The translations under genes and the position numbers were made by a program. 64,000 bases of DNA from Lachnospiraceae bacterium (GTDB lineage Bacteria; Bacillota; Clostridia; Lachnospirales; Lachnospiraceae), in the NCBI GenBank assembly GCA_029067085.1, contig JAIEFE010000014.1:308969-372968 (forward strand), in the 5' to 3' direction. The notes beneath the pieces are model-generated. The model did no database searches, had not been told where the DNA came from, and was given only the letters and a program-made list of their open reading frames with translations. Below are positions 28,327 to 37,403 of the stretch, one piece after another. The first letter of the stretch is position 1; each line of letters begins with the position of its first letter.

Positions 28327-29274
28327 TTACAGATCAAGCCCTTTTGCCTCGTCACATCCCAGAATAATGTTCATGCACTGAATTGCCGCGCCAGACGCAC
28401 CTTTTCCCAGATTGTCAAACTGCGAGGAAACGACAATGCGCTCCTCATTTCCCGTCACATAAATTTTTAACCCATCCCAGCCGGACAGACCATTCCCTGC
28501 CAAGAACCCGCCGGCCGCAATTTCATCGTCCGCGGAACTCACCCTGATGAACCGCTGATCCTTAAAATACTCTGTATAGTATTGCAGCAGCGATTCCGGC
28601 GTTTGTTTTCCCGTCAGCAGGTCAGCATACAGGGGTACGGAAACCACCATGCCGCTGTAATAGTCGTCAATGATCGGCGAAAACAAGGGCGTGCGCGCGA
28701 GCCCTGTGATCTTCTTCATCTCCTTCAGGTGCTTGTGCTGCTGCGTCAGTGCATATTCTCTTCCCGATGAGAGTTCTTTCGGCCTGTCCGCGCTTTCATA
28801 AGCTGCAATCGTCCTCTTGCCGGCTCCGCTGTATCCCGAGATCGCAAAGCTGCTGACCGGGTAATCCTTTGAAAGAATACCACCTGTTATCAAAGGATAG
28901 ACCAGTGAAATAAAACCTGTGGCATAGCATCCCGGAACCGCTATCCGCTTTCCTGTCCGGATTGCCGCTCTGTGCGCGTCAGACAGTTCCGGAAAACCAT
29001 AGGCCCACCCTTCCTGCGTCCGATGCGCGGTGGACGCGTCGATGATCACCACATCCTCATCTTCCGCCAATGCAGCGGACTCCCTTGCCGCCTCATCCGG
29101 CAGACACAGAAATGTGATATCCGATGCATGGATCATTTTTTTTCTCTCCGCCGGGTCTTTTCTCAGCTCCGGATCAATGTGTAAAAGTTCTATATCGTCG
29201 CGGTTTTGAAAGCGTTCGTTGATCCGCAATCCCGTTGTTCCTTCGCTCCCGTCAATAAAAACCTTTGTTTTCAT
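28327..29274 (-). CDS. argC: N-acetyl-gamma-glutamyl-phosphate reductase
   Basis: MKTKVFIDGSEGTTGLRINER, FLCLPDEAARESA, VPGCYATGFISLVYPL, SGYSGAGKRT; 315 aa short-form ArgC. Confidence 0.92.
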   Translation of the reverse strand: MKTKVFIDGSEGTTGLRINERFQNRDDIELLHIDPELRKDPAERKKMIHASDITFLCLPDEAARESAALAEDEDVVIIDASTAHRTQEGWAYGFPELSDAHRAAIRTGKRIAVPGCYATGFISLVYPLITGGILSKDYPVSSFAISGYSGAGKRTIAAYESADRPKELSSGREYALTQQHKHLKEMKKITGLARTPLFSPIIDDYYSGMVVSVPLYADLLTGKQTPESLLQYYTEYFKDQRFIRVSSADDEIAAGGFLAGNGLSGWDGLKIYVTGNEERIVVSSQFDNLGKGASGAAIQCMNIILGCDEAKGLDL

Positions 29275-29305
29275 AAATATGCACTTCCTTCCAAGTTTTT
29301 TGTAG

Positions 29306-29334
29306 ATTATACCTTAAGTTATTATATAAATCAA
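29306..29334 (-). promoter_or_regulatory. Predicted argC promoter
   Basis: Minus strand TTGATT-17 bp-TATAAT, upstream of the argC ATG at 29274. Confidence 0.65.
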
Positions 29335-29339
29335 CATCT

Positions 29340-29387
29340 TCTCTATATTTATGCAGTTTTCGTTTGTTTTGTGCATGTTTATACATT
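29340..29387 (-). promoter_or_regulatory. Two ARG-box-like ArgR operator candidates
   Basis: ACTGCATAAATATAGAGA (29340-29357, minus) and TGTGCATGTTTATACATT (29370-29387), each close to TNTGNATWWWWATNCANA, centres 30 bp apart, just upstream of the argC -35. Confidence 0.45.
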
Positions 29388-29434
29388 TTCTATGCATTCC
29401 TGCCGCATATTCTCTCTCACAGACTTGATTCTTT

Positions 29435-31096
29435 TCAGGAATCATCCCCTCGATCATTCATCTGCGCGATTGCCAGAAACAGCGGCAGCGCATACCAGAA
29501 AAAGAGCACATACCTGGGCAGATAGGTCGGACCGAGGAGCACCGTCAGCCATATCAGAAAAATCGGCAAAAACGGATACATAATTTCGTATCGTCTGTTA
29601 TTTAATAATCTGGCAAAGAGAAGTGCATACAGCCAAAACATGGCTCCCGGAGAAAACAGCCATGAGATCACGGGAATTTTCTCCTTCCAGACCTCAAGTG
29701 AGAGCTTTCTGTACACCTCATCAAGCCAGGGTATCTTACTCTCCCTGACACCCGGCTGCTCCACTTCATAGCCGAAATAGGAGTTATCCCGATAAGTAAA
29801 AGTAAACACCGTATTACCGCCGTAGACATTGATCACCGTATTCGGATACCAGAATCCGTAGGAAGTCATCCACCACGCATTCAGGTAGATCAGAGGCTTT
29901 TTCATGCCGATTCTCAGCCAGAGTGCGGCATATCTCCCCTTATTCCCCGCAAAGGCCTCATTGTTGAAACGATACTTGACCGGATCGGAAAGCCTCGGCG
30001 TATAGTGAGAGAGTGCCTCCTCATCCAGCACTTCATGCAGAATCTCCAAGTCCTGCCCGGAAAAGACTTCCGGAGCATACCGATAGGTCCTTGCAAGCTG
30101 TTGGATCGGCACTGTCAAAATCTCCTGATATTCGGAATCATCCGCATGGAGCACCATTTTCAAACCGCCGTTTATAAGAAGGCATCCAGCCACCGCACAG
30201 ACGGAAAGAAAAAGCAACTGTTTACGATGATCCTTTTTCATAATAAGCAGCAGAGGGATCATCACCAAAAAGGCGTAAAAACCGTTATTCCGGAGAAGCA
30301 TCATCGCCATGCCGCTCGTCACAAAAAGAAACCGCCAGCCCTTTGACTCAAAAAATGTCTCCTCCATTCCCAGCTCCAAAAGACAGAGCAGCAGCAAGAG
30401 GAGCGCCAGCGTGAACAGCGCGTCCTTGGCAGAGCAGAGTGTAAACATCACCACCGTTGGAAACAATCCCAGCCAGAGAAGGCTGATCAGACGCAGTATG
30501 CGGGAACTCCCTTTTTTACGAAGATAGGAGAAAAGAAAGGTAAAACCGCCCGCCACGAGAATCATCTGGAAATCCACGTAACAGGCAATGCCTAAATTGT
30601 AGGAACCAGTCAGCTTATGGACGCCGCAGATCATCCCACCCAAAAGAAGAACATGCACAAGCGGATGGTGTGTCGAAAATGTTCTGGTCGCCACCTGAAT
30701 ATATTCATCCTGCGCATCGTAGACAAAAAAGCCCGGATAGACCGCCAGAAACACGGGCAGCCAGCATAAAAGCAGAAACAGGAAGACTGCGATATCCGCC
30801 TGTGCCTCGTTCAATCTAATCACGCCTGTTATTTTATCAACCGCATTCCTCACGGAAAGCATACCTCTGTCTTGCATTCCGTCCATAAGCCGCCATAATA
30901 GTAGCACAAGCCCGGTGAAGATAACGGTAAACGACACCAGCTGAAGCCAGAGCGTCACGTCCTTGATATCCACGTTCTCCACACTGTCCAGCCGCGCGCC
31001 GAACAGAATTGCCGTCGAAAACAGCAGGGAAAACACGCCGGCAATCAGAACGCTTCTGTTTTTTTTCTGCTTTTTGTCACTCCGCATCTCTCTCAT
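29435..31096 (-). CDS. Large polytopic membrane protein, DUF6020/GT-C-like
   Basis: 553 aa; AVYPGFFVYDAQDEYIQV...HHPLVHVLLLGG; same layout as the 9108-10790 product. Confidence 0.65.
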   Translation of the reverse strand: MREMRSDKKQKKNRSVLIAGVFSLLFSTAILFGARLDSVENVDIKDVTLWLQLVSFTVIFTGLVLLLWRLMDGMQDRGMLSVRNAVDKITGVIRLNEAQADIAVFLFLLLCWLPVFLAVYPGFFVYDAQDEYIQVATRTFSTHHPLVHVLLLGGMICGVHKLTGSYNLGIACYVDFQMILVAGGFTFLFSYLRKKGSSRILRLISLLWLGLFPTVVMFTLCSAKDALFTLALLLLLLCLLELGMEETFFESKGWRFLFVTSGMAMMLLRNNGFYAFLVMIPLLLIMKKDHRKQLLFLSVCAVAGCLLINGGLKMVLHADDSEYQEILTVPIQQLARTYRYAPEVFSGQDLEILHEVLDEEALSHYTPRLSDPVKYRFNNEAFAGNKGRYAALWLRIGMKKPLIYLNAWWMTSYGFWYPNTVINVYGGNTVFTFTYRDNSYFGYEVEQPGVRESKIPWLDEVYRKLSLEVWKEKIPVISWLFSPGAMFWLYALLFARLLNNRRYEIMYPFLPIFLIWLTVLLGPTYLPRYVLFFWYALPLFLAIAQMNDRGDDS

Positions 31097-32030
31097 CCAA
31101 ACACTCTCTGATCACATATTGGGGAGAATTATTCAAGGATATATAAATCCGTCCGATGTACTCCCCGATAATGCCCAGCATCAAAAGGATCAGTCCGCAG
31201 AAAAATACAACCGCCGCCATCAGCGCGCTGAATCCTACCGGAACAGCCGGATTGATAAACTTCTTTATGATCGTAAAGATTCCGTAGGCAAACCCGGCGC
31301 AGGCGGAAATCACCCCGATCACCGTCGCAACTCTCAGCGGCTTTACACTGAAAGCCGTAAAGCCGTTAAACCACAACCCCAGAAGTTTTCCCAGGGTATA
31401 GCCCGAGGTACCCACTTCGCGCTCCTTGTGAGTTACCTCCACATTCGTTATTTTTTTCGTTGTGCGCAGCACAAGACCGATAACATAGGGATAAGGATTC
31501 TCATAGCGCAGCATCTCCTCCACCACAAATCGTTTCACGGCAAAGTAACTGGAAACATAGAGCTCCTTCGGCTTTCCCAGCATGACTCTTGTCATCAATT
31601 CATTGATCCTGCTGCCGAAATTACGAAAACCGGAATGCCGCTTGTTCGCATATTTCGCGTAGACCACATCCGAACCCGCTTCGATTCCGGAAAGCAGCTT
31701 CCCCACTTCTCCTGCAGGCGTCTGGCCGTCATCATCCAGACACACTACAATATCGCCCCGCACATAGCGGAAGCCTGCCATCAACGCTGCGTGCTGCCCA
31801 AAATTTCTCGCCAGATTCACGCCGCAGACATCTCTATTTTCTCCGCAAAGTGCGCGGATCGTCTCAAAGGTATCGTCCGGAGAGGCGTCGTTTACCAAAA
31901 CGATCTCATAACGGTACTGCGAAAGCTCCCTCATGACATCCCTGATTTCCTGTACCACCCTGCCTATGGTCTGCGCCGACCGGTAGCAGGGAATCACAAA
32001 ACTGACCAACTGTTTCATAGTTTTCTCCAT
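31077..32030 (-). CDS. GT2 polyprenyl-phosphate glycosyltransferase (GtrB/ArnC-like)
   Basis: VSFVIPCYRSAQTIGRVVQEI, LARNFGQHAALMAGFRYVRGDIVVCLDDDGQTP, two C-terminal TM helices. Confidence 0.93.
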   Translation of the reverse strand: MEKTMKQLVSFVIPCYRSAQTIGRVVQEIRDVMRELSQYRYEIVLVNDASPDDTFETIRALCGENRDVCGVNLARNFGQHAALMAGFRYVRGDIVVCLDDDGQTPAGEVGKLLSGIEAGSDVVYAKYANKRHSGFRNFGSRINELMTRVMLGKPKELYVSSYFAVKRFVVEEMLRYENPYPYVIGLVLRTTKKITNVEVTHKEREVGTSGYTLGKLLGLWFNGFTAFSVKPLRVATVIGVISACAGFAYGIFTIIKKFINPAVPVGFSALMAAVVFFCGLILLMLGIIGEYIGRIYISLNNSPQYVIRECLDERDAE

Positions 32031-32037
32031 TTCCGTA

Positions 32038-32613
32038 TCAAATTGAAAGGTTTTCCTCTATTTTACTCTTCCATGTGTCATAGTCGATCTCCATAAAAAG
32101 GACCTCCCGAACGCCCTGTTCTAAAGAAACGGTCTCCCGTCTGCTATTGATCATCTGAAATCCTGCCTTTTCATAGCTTCTCAGGGCTTTTGCATTGTCC
32201 TCAAGAAAGCGCAGAAAAATTTTTTTCAGGCCCAGCGTCCCAAATCCGTAGTCCAGCATCAGCTTCGCCGCCTGCGTGCCATATCCTCGTCCCAAAGCAT
32301 CGCTTTCTCCGATGAATATACCGTACTCGGCTTCGCCCGCTTCCCTGTCGATATCCCGCAGATACACACTGCCGATCTCCCTGTAAATGCTCTCTGTCTT
32401 CCGCAGACGGTCTTTCGCCGCCGGCACACAGATGATAAACTGCGCCACATGTCCGGGCTCCACCTGTTCCTTCAGCCATACCTCATGCCCCTCTCTGGTA
32501 AATGGCTTCTGGTAGATAAAGTTTTTCCGCACAAAATCCCGATTTCGCCAGGCCACGATCCTGTCCGTGTCCTGCGGTGTGATCGGTCTCAGATACAGGT
32601 TCTCCGCGCTCAT
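32038..32613 (-). CDS. GNAT-family N-acetyltransferase
   Basis: LYLRPITPQDTDRIVAWRN, EYGIFIGESDALGRGYGTQAAKLMLDYGF, LRFLEDNAKALRSYEKAGF. Confidence 0.93.
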   Translation of the reverse strand: MSAENLYLRPITPQDTDRIVAWRNRDFVRKNFIYQKPFTREGHEVWLKEQVEPGHVAQFIICVPAAKDRLRKTESIYREIGSVYLRDIDREAGEAEYGIFIGESDALGRGYGTQAAKLMLDYGFGTLGLKKIFLRFLEDNAKALRSYEKAGFQMINSRRETVSLEQGVREVLFMEIDYDTWKSKIEENLSI

Positions 32614-32644
32614 TTGTCTCTCTCCATCCTCTATTCCTGTTTAC

Positions 32645-34600
32645 TTACCACTCCCATTTCGTCTCGCGCTGAAGCTGCCCGCTCTCTGAAACGGGAATCA
32701 CTTGATACACACCGTAATTTTCCCCTATCCTGCCATACTCCTCAACATAAACTTCCAGGCCCTTCTCGGCATAGGGGACAGCGAGCCATGTAAGTCCCCG
32801 CTGTTCTGCTTCCGCGTCCGACATGATAAAATCCGCCTTTCCCTCCTTGAGCGCGTCCGCCGCATCCTCTATTCCAAAGGCGGCAAGCTTTTCCCGGTAC
32901 AATGGACTCTTACACATCCAACCCCCGGCAATATCATAGTTTGCAGGCGCATTATCCCTGCATTCCAAAAGTTTTCCCGAAAAGGCTACGGTAGAGTACA
33001 CATCCTCGAAATAAAAGGTGTTCGGGTGTGCCCTGCAATAGGCGTCTATGGCTTCCCAATCCGCATTGATCTCCCGACGTCTTTCCTGATCAGCCTGAAC
33101 CGCAGGAACATTCTTTATCAGGCTTGCCGTCGAAAGCAGAAACAGGGCCGCCGTCGCGCCGTACACCAGATTTCGAACCGCTGCAGATCCGACAGAATGA
33201 AGCACAGAATCCTCTGTTTCCGGCACAGATTCCGCCCTCGCTTCTGATTCCGCAGAAGCGCGCTGCAGATACCGTAAAAACAGTCCCGCCAGCAGACAAA
33301 ATTCGACCAGATAGAGAGAATGCGTGATCCGTTCAGGATCCCGCCCACGCATCAGAATAAACATCCAGAGAGCGCTTCTCGTCAAAAAAATCAGGAAAAG
33401 CTGTACAACCGCACTAAGCAGCTTTTCTGCACGGGATTTTTTCTCTCCCTTGCAAAATAACGTAACAATTGCTATTATATTTGCCGCATATCCCAGCATC
33501 ACCAGCAGATTATAAGGCGCATCGCCGCCATGAAAGCTGCGGTAACGATATAGAAAAAGGCTTTCTCTGAAGATTGCACCCCAGTCCTTTGCTCCGCCCA
33601 CGCACTCCCTGGCATAAGTCGCCACATTCGAGAGCATCTGTGTATCAATTCTCTCATCAAGGCCGTAGTTATAGTTTTCAAGCAGGATCCGCACTCCAAA
33701 AGAAGCCCCCAGCTCATCTAAATCCGCATCAAAACCGTCCTCTGTCACCACCTCGCGGTAAAAGTCATAAATCGTCGTTCTATCATCAAAAAACTGTCGA
33801 AATCCCACCCAGTCTCCACCGTAGGCCAAAGCGTCCGCTCCCAGCGACAATCCCATACCCGCGAGCAAAAGCAAGAGAAGTCCGCCATATTTTTTCAGAT
33901 TATCCCCCGTAAATACCGGCCTGTCCTCCCACCAGCAGAAGGCTCCCGCAAGTCCTAAAAGGGGCAGCACGAGGAGCGCCATCTCCGATCGGAGCTGAAA
34001 TGCCAGAAGAAAAAGAAGAAGCGGCAGGATATAAGTGCCCTGACTGGTCAGAAAGAGAAATATCGCCGTTCCCGCCAGCATGGCGCAAGTAATCGTATAC
34101 TGAACGTTAACCATATGAGCCAGCCATATGCCCCACTGAAAAAGCACCAGTCCCAAAAGGCAGAACAGTTTTCCGGCAAAACGCCATCGCGTTTCTGCAG
34201 CGCCGATACCACTTTCTAAGTTGTCATCTCCCGTTTGCGCCCGCCCCTGCATAAAAGGAGTATCCGCCAGTGCACACAGTCTGACACCCACCGCACAAAA
34301 GCAGCCGAACTGGCACAGAAAGAGAAAGGCCCCGTACCACGGAAAAGAACCATTCAGCCGATAACACAGTGCAATCAGCGCTCCCAGCGGATAGAGGGTC
34401 TGCATATTGTGCCCGTCGGGCACGCCGCTGTAGATGCCCGACATAATATCCCGCATCATCGTATCGTCGTTTAGATCAAAATAGAAATCAAAACAAACGC
34501 CCATCAGAATGGCACTGATTCCTATGATAAGAAGCGACAATATGCAGTTTTGATATTTTCCCGTCTTTTTGTTCATAATATAGATATCAATTGTTATCAA
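32645..34600 (-). CDS. Large polytopic membrane protein, GT-C-like candidate
   Basis: 651 aa; FDFYFDLNDDTMMRDIMSGIYSGVPDGHNMQTLYPLG; start may be the internal MNKKTGK (34576). Confidence 0.6.
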   Translation of the reverse strand: MITIDIYIMNKKTGKYQNCILSLLIIGISAILMGVCFDFYFDLNDDTMMRDIMSGIYSGVPDGHNMQTLYPLGALIALCYRLNGSFPWYGAFLFLCQFGCFCAVGVRLCALADTPFMQGRAQTGDDNLESGIGAAETRWRFAGKLFCLLGLVLFQWGIWLAHMVNVQYTITCAMLAGTAIFLFLTSQGTYILPLLLFLLAFQLRSEMALLVLPLLGLAGAFCWWEDRPVFTGDNLKKYGGLLLLLLAGMGLSLGADALAYGGDWVGFRQFFDDRTTIYDFYREVVTEDGFDADLDELGASFGVRILLENYNYGLDERIDTQMLSNVATYARECVGGAKDWGAIFRESLFLYRYRSFHGGDAPYNLLVMLGYAANIIAIVTLFCKGEKKSRAEKLLSAVVQLFLIFLTRSALWMFILMRGRDPERITHSLYLVEFCLLAGLFLRYLQRASAESEARAESVPETEDSVLHSVGSAAVRNLVYGATAALFLLSTASLIKNVPAVQADQERRREINADWEAIDAYCRAHPNTFYFEDVYSTVAFSGKLLECRDNAPANYDIAGGWMCKSPLYREKLAAFGIEDAADALKEGKADFIMSDAEAEQRGLTWLAVPYAEKGLEVYVEEYGRIGENYGVYQVIPVSESGQLQRETKWEW

Positions 34601-34625
34601 ATCCGCTTTGTATGTGCATCCGGCC

Positions 34626-35771
34626 TCAACGATAGAACGCTTTCACCTGCTCTGCAATGTATTCCGTCTGATCCGCCGTCATTTTATAAAACAGAGGCAG
34701 TCTCAGCAGTCTCTCGCTCTCCTTCGTTGTATATCTGTCCTCACCGTGGAATCTGCCGTATTTTTGTCCCGCAGGGGCGGAATGCAGCGGCACATAGTGA
34801 AACACCGACAGAATTTCCTTCGATTTCAAAAATTCGATCAGACGACTCCGTTCCTCCATATCCTTCGTCTTAATATAGAACATGTGTGCATTGTGCGTAC
34901 AATATTCCGGTATATAAGACATCTCTATCCTGCCCGCTTCTGCCAAGGGCGCAAGCAGTTCCCGGTACTGATTCCATCTTTCCATCCTCGCCTGCGTGAT
35001 CTCCTCAGCCATTTCAAGCTGCGCATACAGATAAGCCGCGTTCATGTCGCTTGGCAGATAGGAGGAACCCTGATCCTGCCAGCGGTACTTGTCCACCTGA
35101 CCTCTGTAATACTTGCTTCGGTCCGTTCCCTTTTCCCTGTAAATCTCCGCCTGCTCGATGTCCTTCTTGTCCCGGATCAGCAGCGCGCCGCCTTCCCCCA
35201 TACTCAGATTTTTCGTCTCGTGGAAACTGAAGCACCCGAACTCTCCGAAGGTTCCCAACGGTTTTCCTTTATAGGAAGCCATGATAGCCTGCGCCGCGTC
35301 CTCCACAACGATCAGATGATGTCTTTTTGCAATATCCATGATCACATCCATCTCGCAGCCTACGCCTGCATAGTGCACCGGGGCGATCGCCCTTGTTCGT
35401 TCCGTGATTGCTTCATCAATCAATTTTTCGTCTATGTTCATCGTATCAGGACGTATGTCTACAAAGACCGGAACCGCGCCGCGCAAGACGAATCCGTTAG
35501 CCGTCGATACAAAGGTGTAGGAGGGCAGGATCACCTCGTCCCCCGCTTTTATGTCCGAAAGCAAAGCAGCCAGCTCCGTTGCGTGGGTGCAGGAAGTCGT
35601 GAGCAGGCACTTTGCCGTACCGGTCAGCTCCTCGATCTTCTCATTGCACTTTTTCGTGTAAGGCCCGTCGCCACAGATCTTTTCCTGCGCTACCGCCTCT
35701 CTCATATACTCAAATTCTTTTCCCGTAAAGGGGGGAACGTTAAAATTGATCATAGCATCACACCTCTCCAA
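34626..35771 (-). CDS. dTDP-4-amino-4,6-dideoxygalactose transaminase-like (WecE/RffA) DegT aminotransferase
   Basis: INFNVPPFTGKEFEYMREAV, CLLTTSCTHATELAALL, VVEDAAQAIMASYKGKPLGTFGEFGCFSFHETKNLSMGEGGAL. Confidence 0.92.
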   Translation of the reverse strand: MERCDAMINFNVPPFTGKEFEYMREAVAQEKICGDGPYTKKCNEKIEELTGTAKCLLTTSCTHATELAALLSDIKAGDEVILPSYTFVSTANGFVLRGAVPVFVDIRPDTMNIDEKLIDEAITERTRAIAPVHYAGVGCEMDVIMDIAKRHHLIVVEDAAQAIMASYKGKPLGTFGEFGCFSFHETKNLSMGEGGALLIRDKKDIEQAEIYREKGTDRSKYYRGQVDKYRWQDQGSSYLPSDMNAAYLYAQLEMAEEITQARMERWNQYRELLAPLAEAGRIEMSYIPEYCTHNAHMFYIKTKDMEERSRLIEFLKSKEILSVFHYVPLHSAPAGQKYGRFHGEDRYTTKESERLLRLPLFYKMTADQTEYIAEQVKAFYR

Positions 35772-35850
35772 AACTCTGTTTTTTCATAATCGTTCTCGTA
35801 CTGCCATTATTTTACCATATCTCAGATGCCAAAACGCGAAAACATTTCAG

Positions 35851-35898
35851 AAAGAATTACGCAGTAATTCTTTGGTCGCAGGATGCCGATCCTGCGAC
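35851..35898. repeat. Two tandem perfect hairpins (intergenic palindromic element or bidirectional terminator)
   Basis: AAAGAATTAC-GCA-GTAATTCTTT (35851-35873) and GTCGCAGGAT-GCCG-ATCCTGCGAC (35875-35898). Confidence 0.8.
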
Positions 35899-35916
35899 GA
35901 TTTTACCGTATCCTTC

Positions 35917-37296
35917 TCACTCATACAACAGCAAATCATCTCTGTCTGCCGAAAGCTCCCGCAGCCGCGGAGTGAAACCGCTTATGGAAAAAAGGCAGTA
36001 TATTTCGCGCCTGTCGTCCCGATGCCACGCCACCTGCTTCGCCTTCTCCTGAAGCCGATAGAAAACGTCCACATCTACTGCCTCGCTCAAATACTTGCAC
36101 TCACCGAACAATATCGTCCGCTCTTCATCGTTCAGTCCCACGATATCTATCTCAGTATTCTTATTCCAATAGCGTCCGACTCTTGAAAAGTGGCAGGGAA
36201 GCCCTTCTTTCCCGGAAAGTTCTTCCCTACAGACATCCTCGTAAACCAGAGCCGCATGCCCGGTCACAAAACTCTTTCTGACCTTATCCATAACGGTTGC
36301 TATTTGTCCCTGCTCCACATCGCCCTGATTGGGATAGATCAGGGTAAACCAGAAACGGATATAGTAGTCCGTGATCCGATATAGACCCTTTTTGCTCTTC
36401 TCCGGATTTTCCTCCGTGACAGGCACCTCCCGCCGCACCAGATCGAGTTCTGTCAGGGTCTTCAGGTTTCTGGTCAGGTCCGTCGCTTTCGTCTCCATAA
36501 AACAGGCGATCTCCGCAAGCTTCGTCCTGCCAAAGGCAATGGCTCGCAGGATGGAAAAATAACTCCCCACCTCCGCCACCTCCTGCTGCAGCAAAAAATG
36601 CGGTTCCTCGTAGAGATATCCCGTGCGATCCAAAATGTTCTTTTCAATGCCTGTATAAATATCCTCGCAGTCCGCAAAGGACTCGATGTACTTCGGCACG
36701 CCTCCGGTCACTGCGTAGCGCTCGATCTGCTCTCTTCTGGATAATCCGCCGTAAAAATCCCGGTAATACGAAAAAGGAATTTGCTTTAGACGGATCTGAG
36801 CCGTCCTCCTCCCATAAAGAGGGCTGTTGTAGGAGAGCGTCTGAGAGACCATTATGGAAATCAGAGAGCCGCATAGAATTACCATAACAGGCGTTTTTAT
36901 CAGGATCTCATCCCATATCCGCTGAAATACCGAGGGAAATGCGGGATTCGTCTTCCCCAGATATTGAAATTCGTCTATGACCAGAATCGGCTTTTCATCC
37001 CATTCACAGGAGACGATGAGCCGAAAGATGGTATCCCATTTATCCATAGAAGTCTCCGACAGAACGGGATCTTTCGTAAATGCCGCCGCTTTCTCCTGAA
37101 AAGCGGCGCGGTTTAAGGCTTCCGACTCCTGAGTCGCCAGAAAGTACATCGCCTTTTTTCCCTTGATAAATTCCGACAGGAGCGTAGTCTTCCCGACACG
37201 ACGTCTGCCATAAACAATGACCAGTGAAGCTTCTTTTTTCGCATATTCTTTTTCTAACGTGGCAATCTCCAACTTCCGATCGACAAACTGCTCCAT
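35917..37296 (-). CDS. Archaeal-type AAA ATPase with DUF234-like C-terminus
   Basis: FVDRKLEIATLEKEY, VIVYGRRRVGKTTLLSEF (Walker A), PILVIDEFQYLG (Walker B), C-terminal DIVGLNDEERTILFGECKY. AAGGAGG precedes ATG at 37296. Confidence 0.88.
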   Translation of the reverse strand: MEQFVDRKLEIATLEKEYAKKEASLVIVYGRRRVGKTTLLSEFIKGKKAMYFLATQESEALNRAAFQEKAAAFTKDPVLSETSMDKWDTIFRLIVSCEWDEKPILVIDEFQYLGKTNPAFPSVFQRIWDEILIKTPVMVILCGSLISIMVSQTLSYNSPLYGRRTAQIRLKQIPFSYYRDFYGGLSRREQIERYAVTGGVPKYIESFADCEDIYTGIEKNILDRTGYLYEEPHFLLQQEVAEVGSYFSILRAIAFGRTKLAEIACFMETKATDLTRNLKTLTELDLVRREVPVTEENPEKSKKGLYRITDYYIRFWFTLIYPNQGDVEQGQIATVMDKVRKSFVTGHAALVYEDVCREELSGKEGLPCHFSRVGRYWNKNTEIDIVGLNDEERTILFGECKYLSEAVDVDVFYRLQEKAKQVAWHRDDRREIYCLFSISGFTPRLRELSADRDDLLLYE

Positions 37297-37334
37297 AAGC
37301 CCATCCTCCTTATGTACAGTATACCACATTTTTT

Positions 37335-37379
37335 ATGTTTGTAAACATTATGTCTTGAAACATTATGTTTGCAAACATA
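37335..37379. repeat. Three tandem 15-bp palindromic repeats in the ATPase promoter region
   Basis: ATGTTTGTAAACATT / ATGTCTTGAAACATT / ATGTTTGCAAACATA; the third includes the perfect 14-bp palindrome ATGTTTGCAAACAT. A minus-strand TTTACA-16-TATACT promoter begins inside the gene-proximal repeat. Confidence 0.85.
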
Positions 37380-37403
37380 ACTTTTGTTCTACACACAAAC
37401 TCT

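Noticed and set aside
34608-35789. 393-aa plus-strand ORF
   Set aside because: Fully antisense to a clear WecE-like gene; composition (His/Arg/Leu-rich) is typical of shadow ORFs, with no domain motif.
35917-37296. Transposase or IS ATP-binding protein
   Set aside because: C-terminal region looks DUF234/nuclease-like and no partner transposase or terminal repeats were found.
37335-37379. CRISPR array or transposon ends
   Set aside because: Only three contiguous 15-mers with no spacers, no cas or transposase gene; better explained as an operator.
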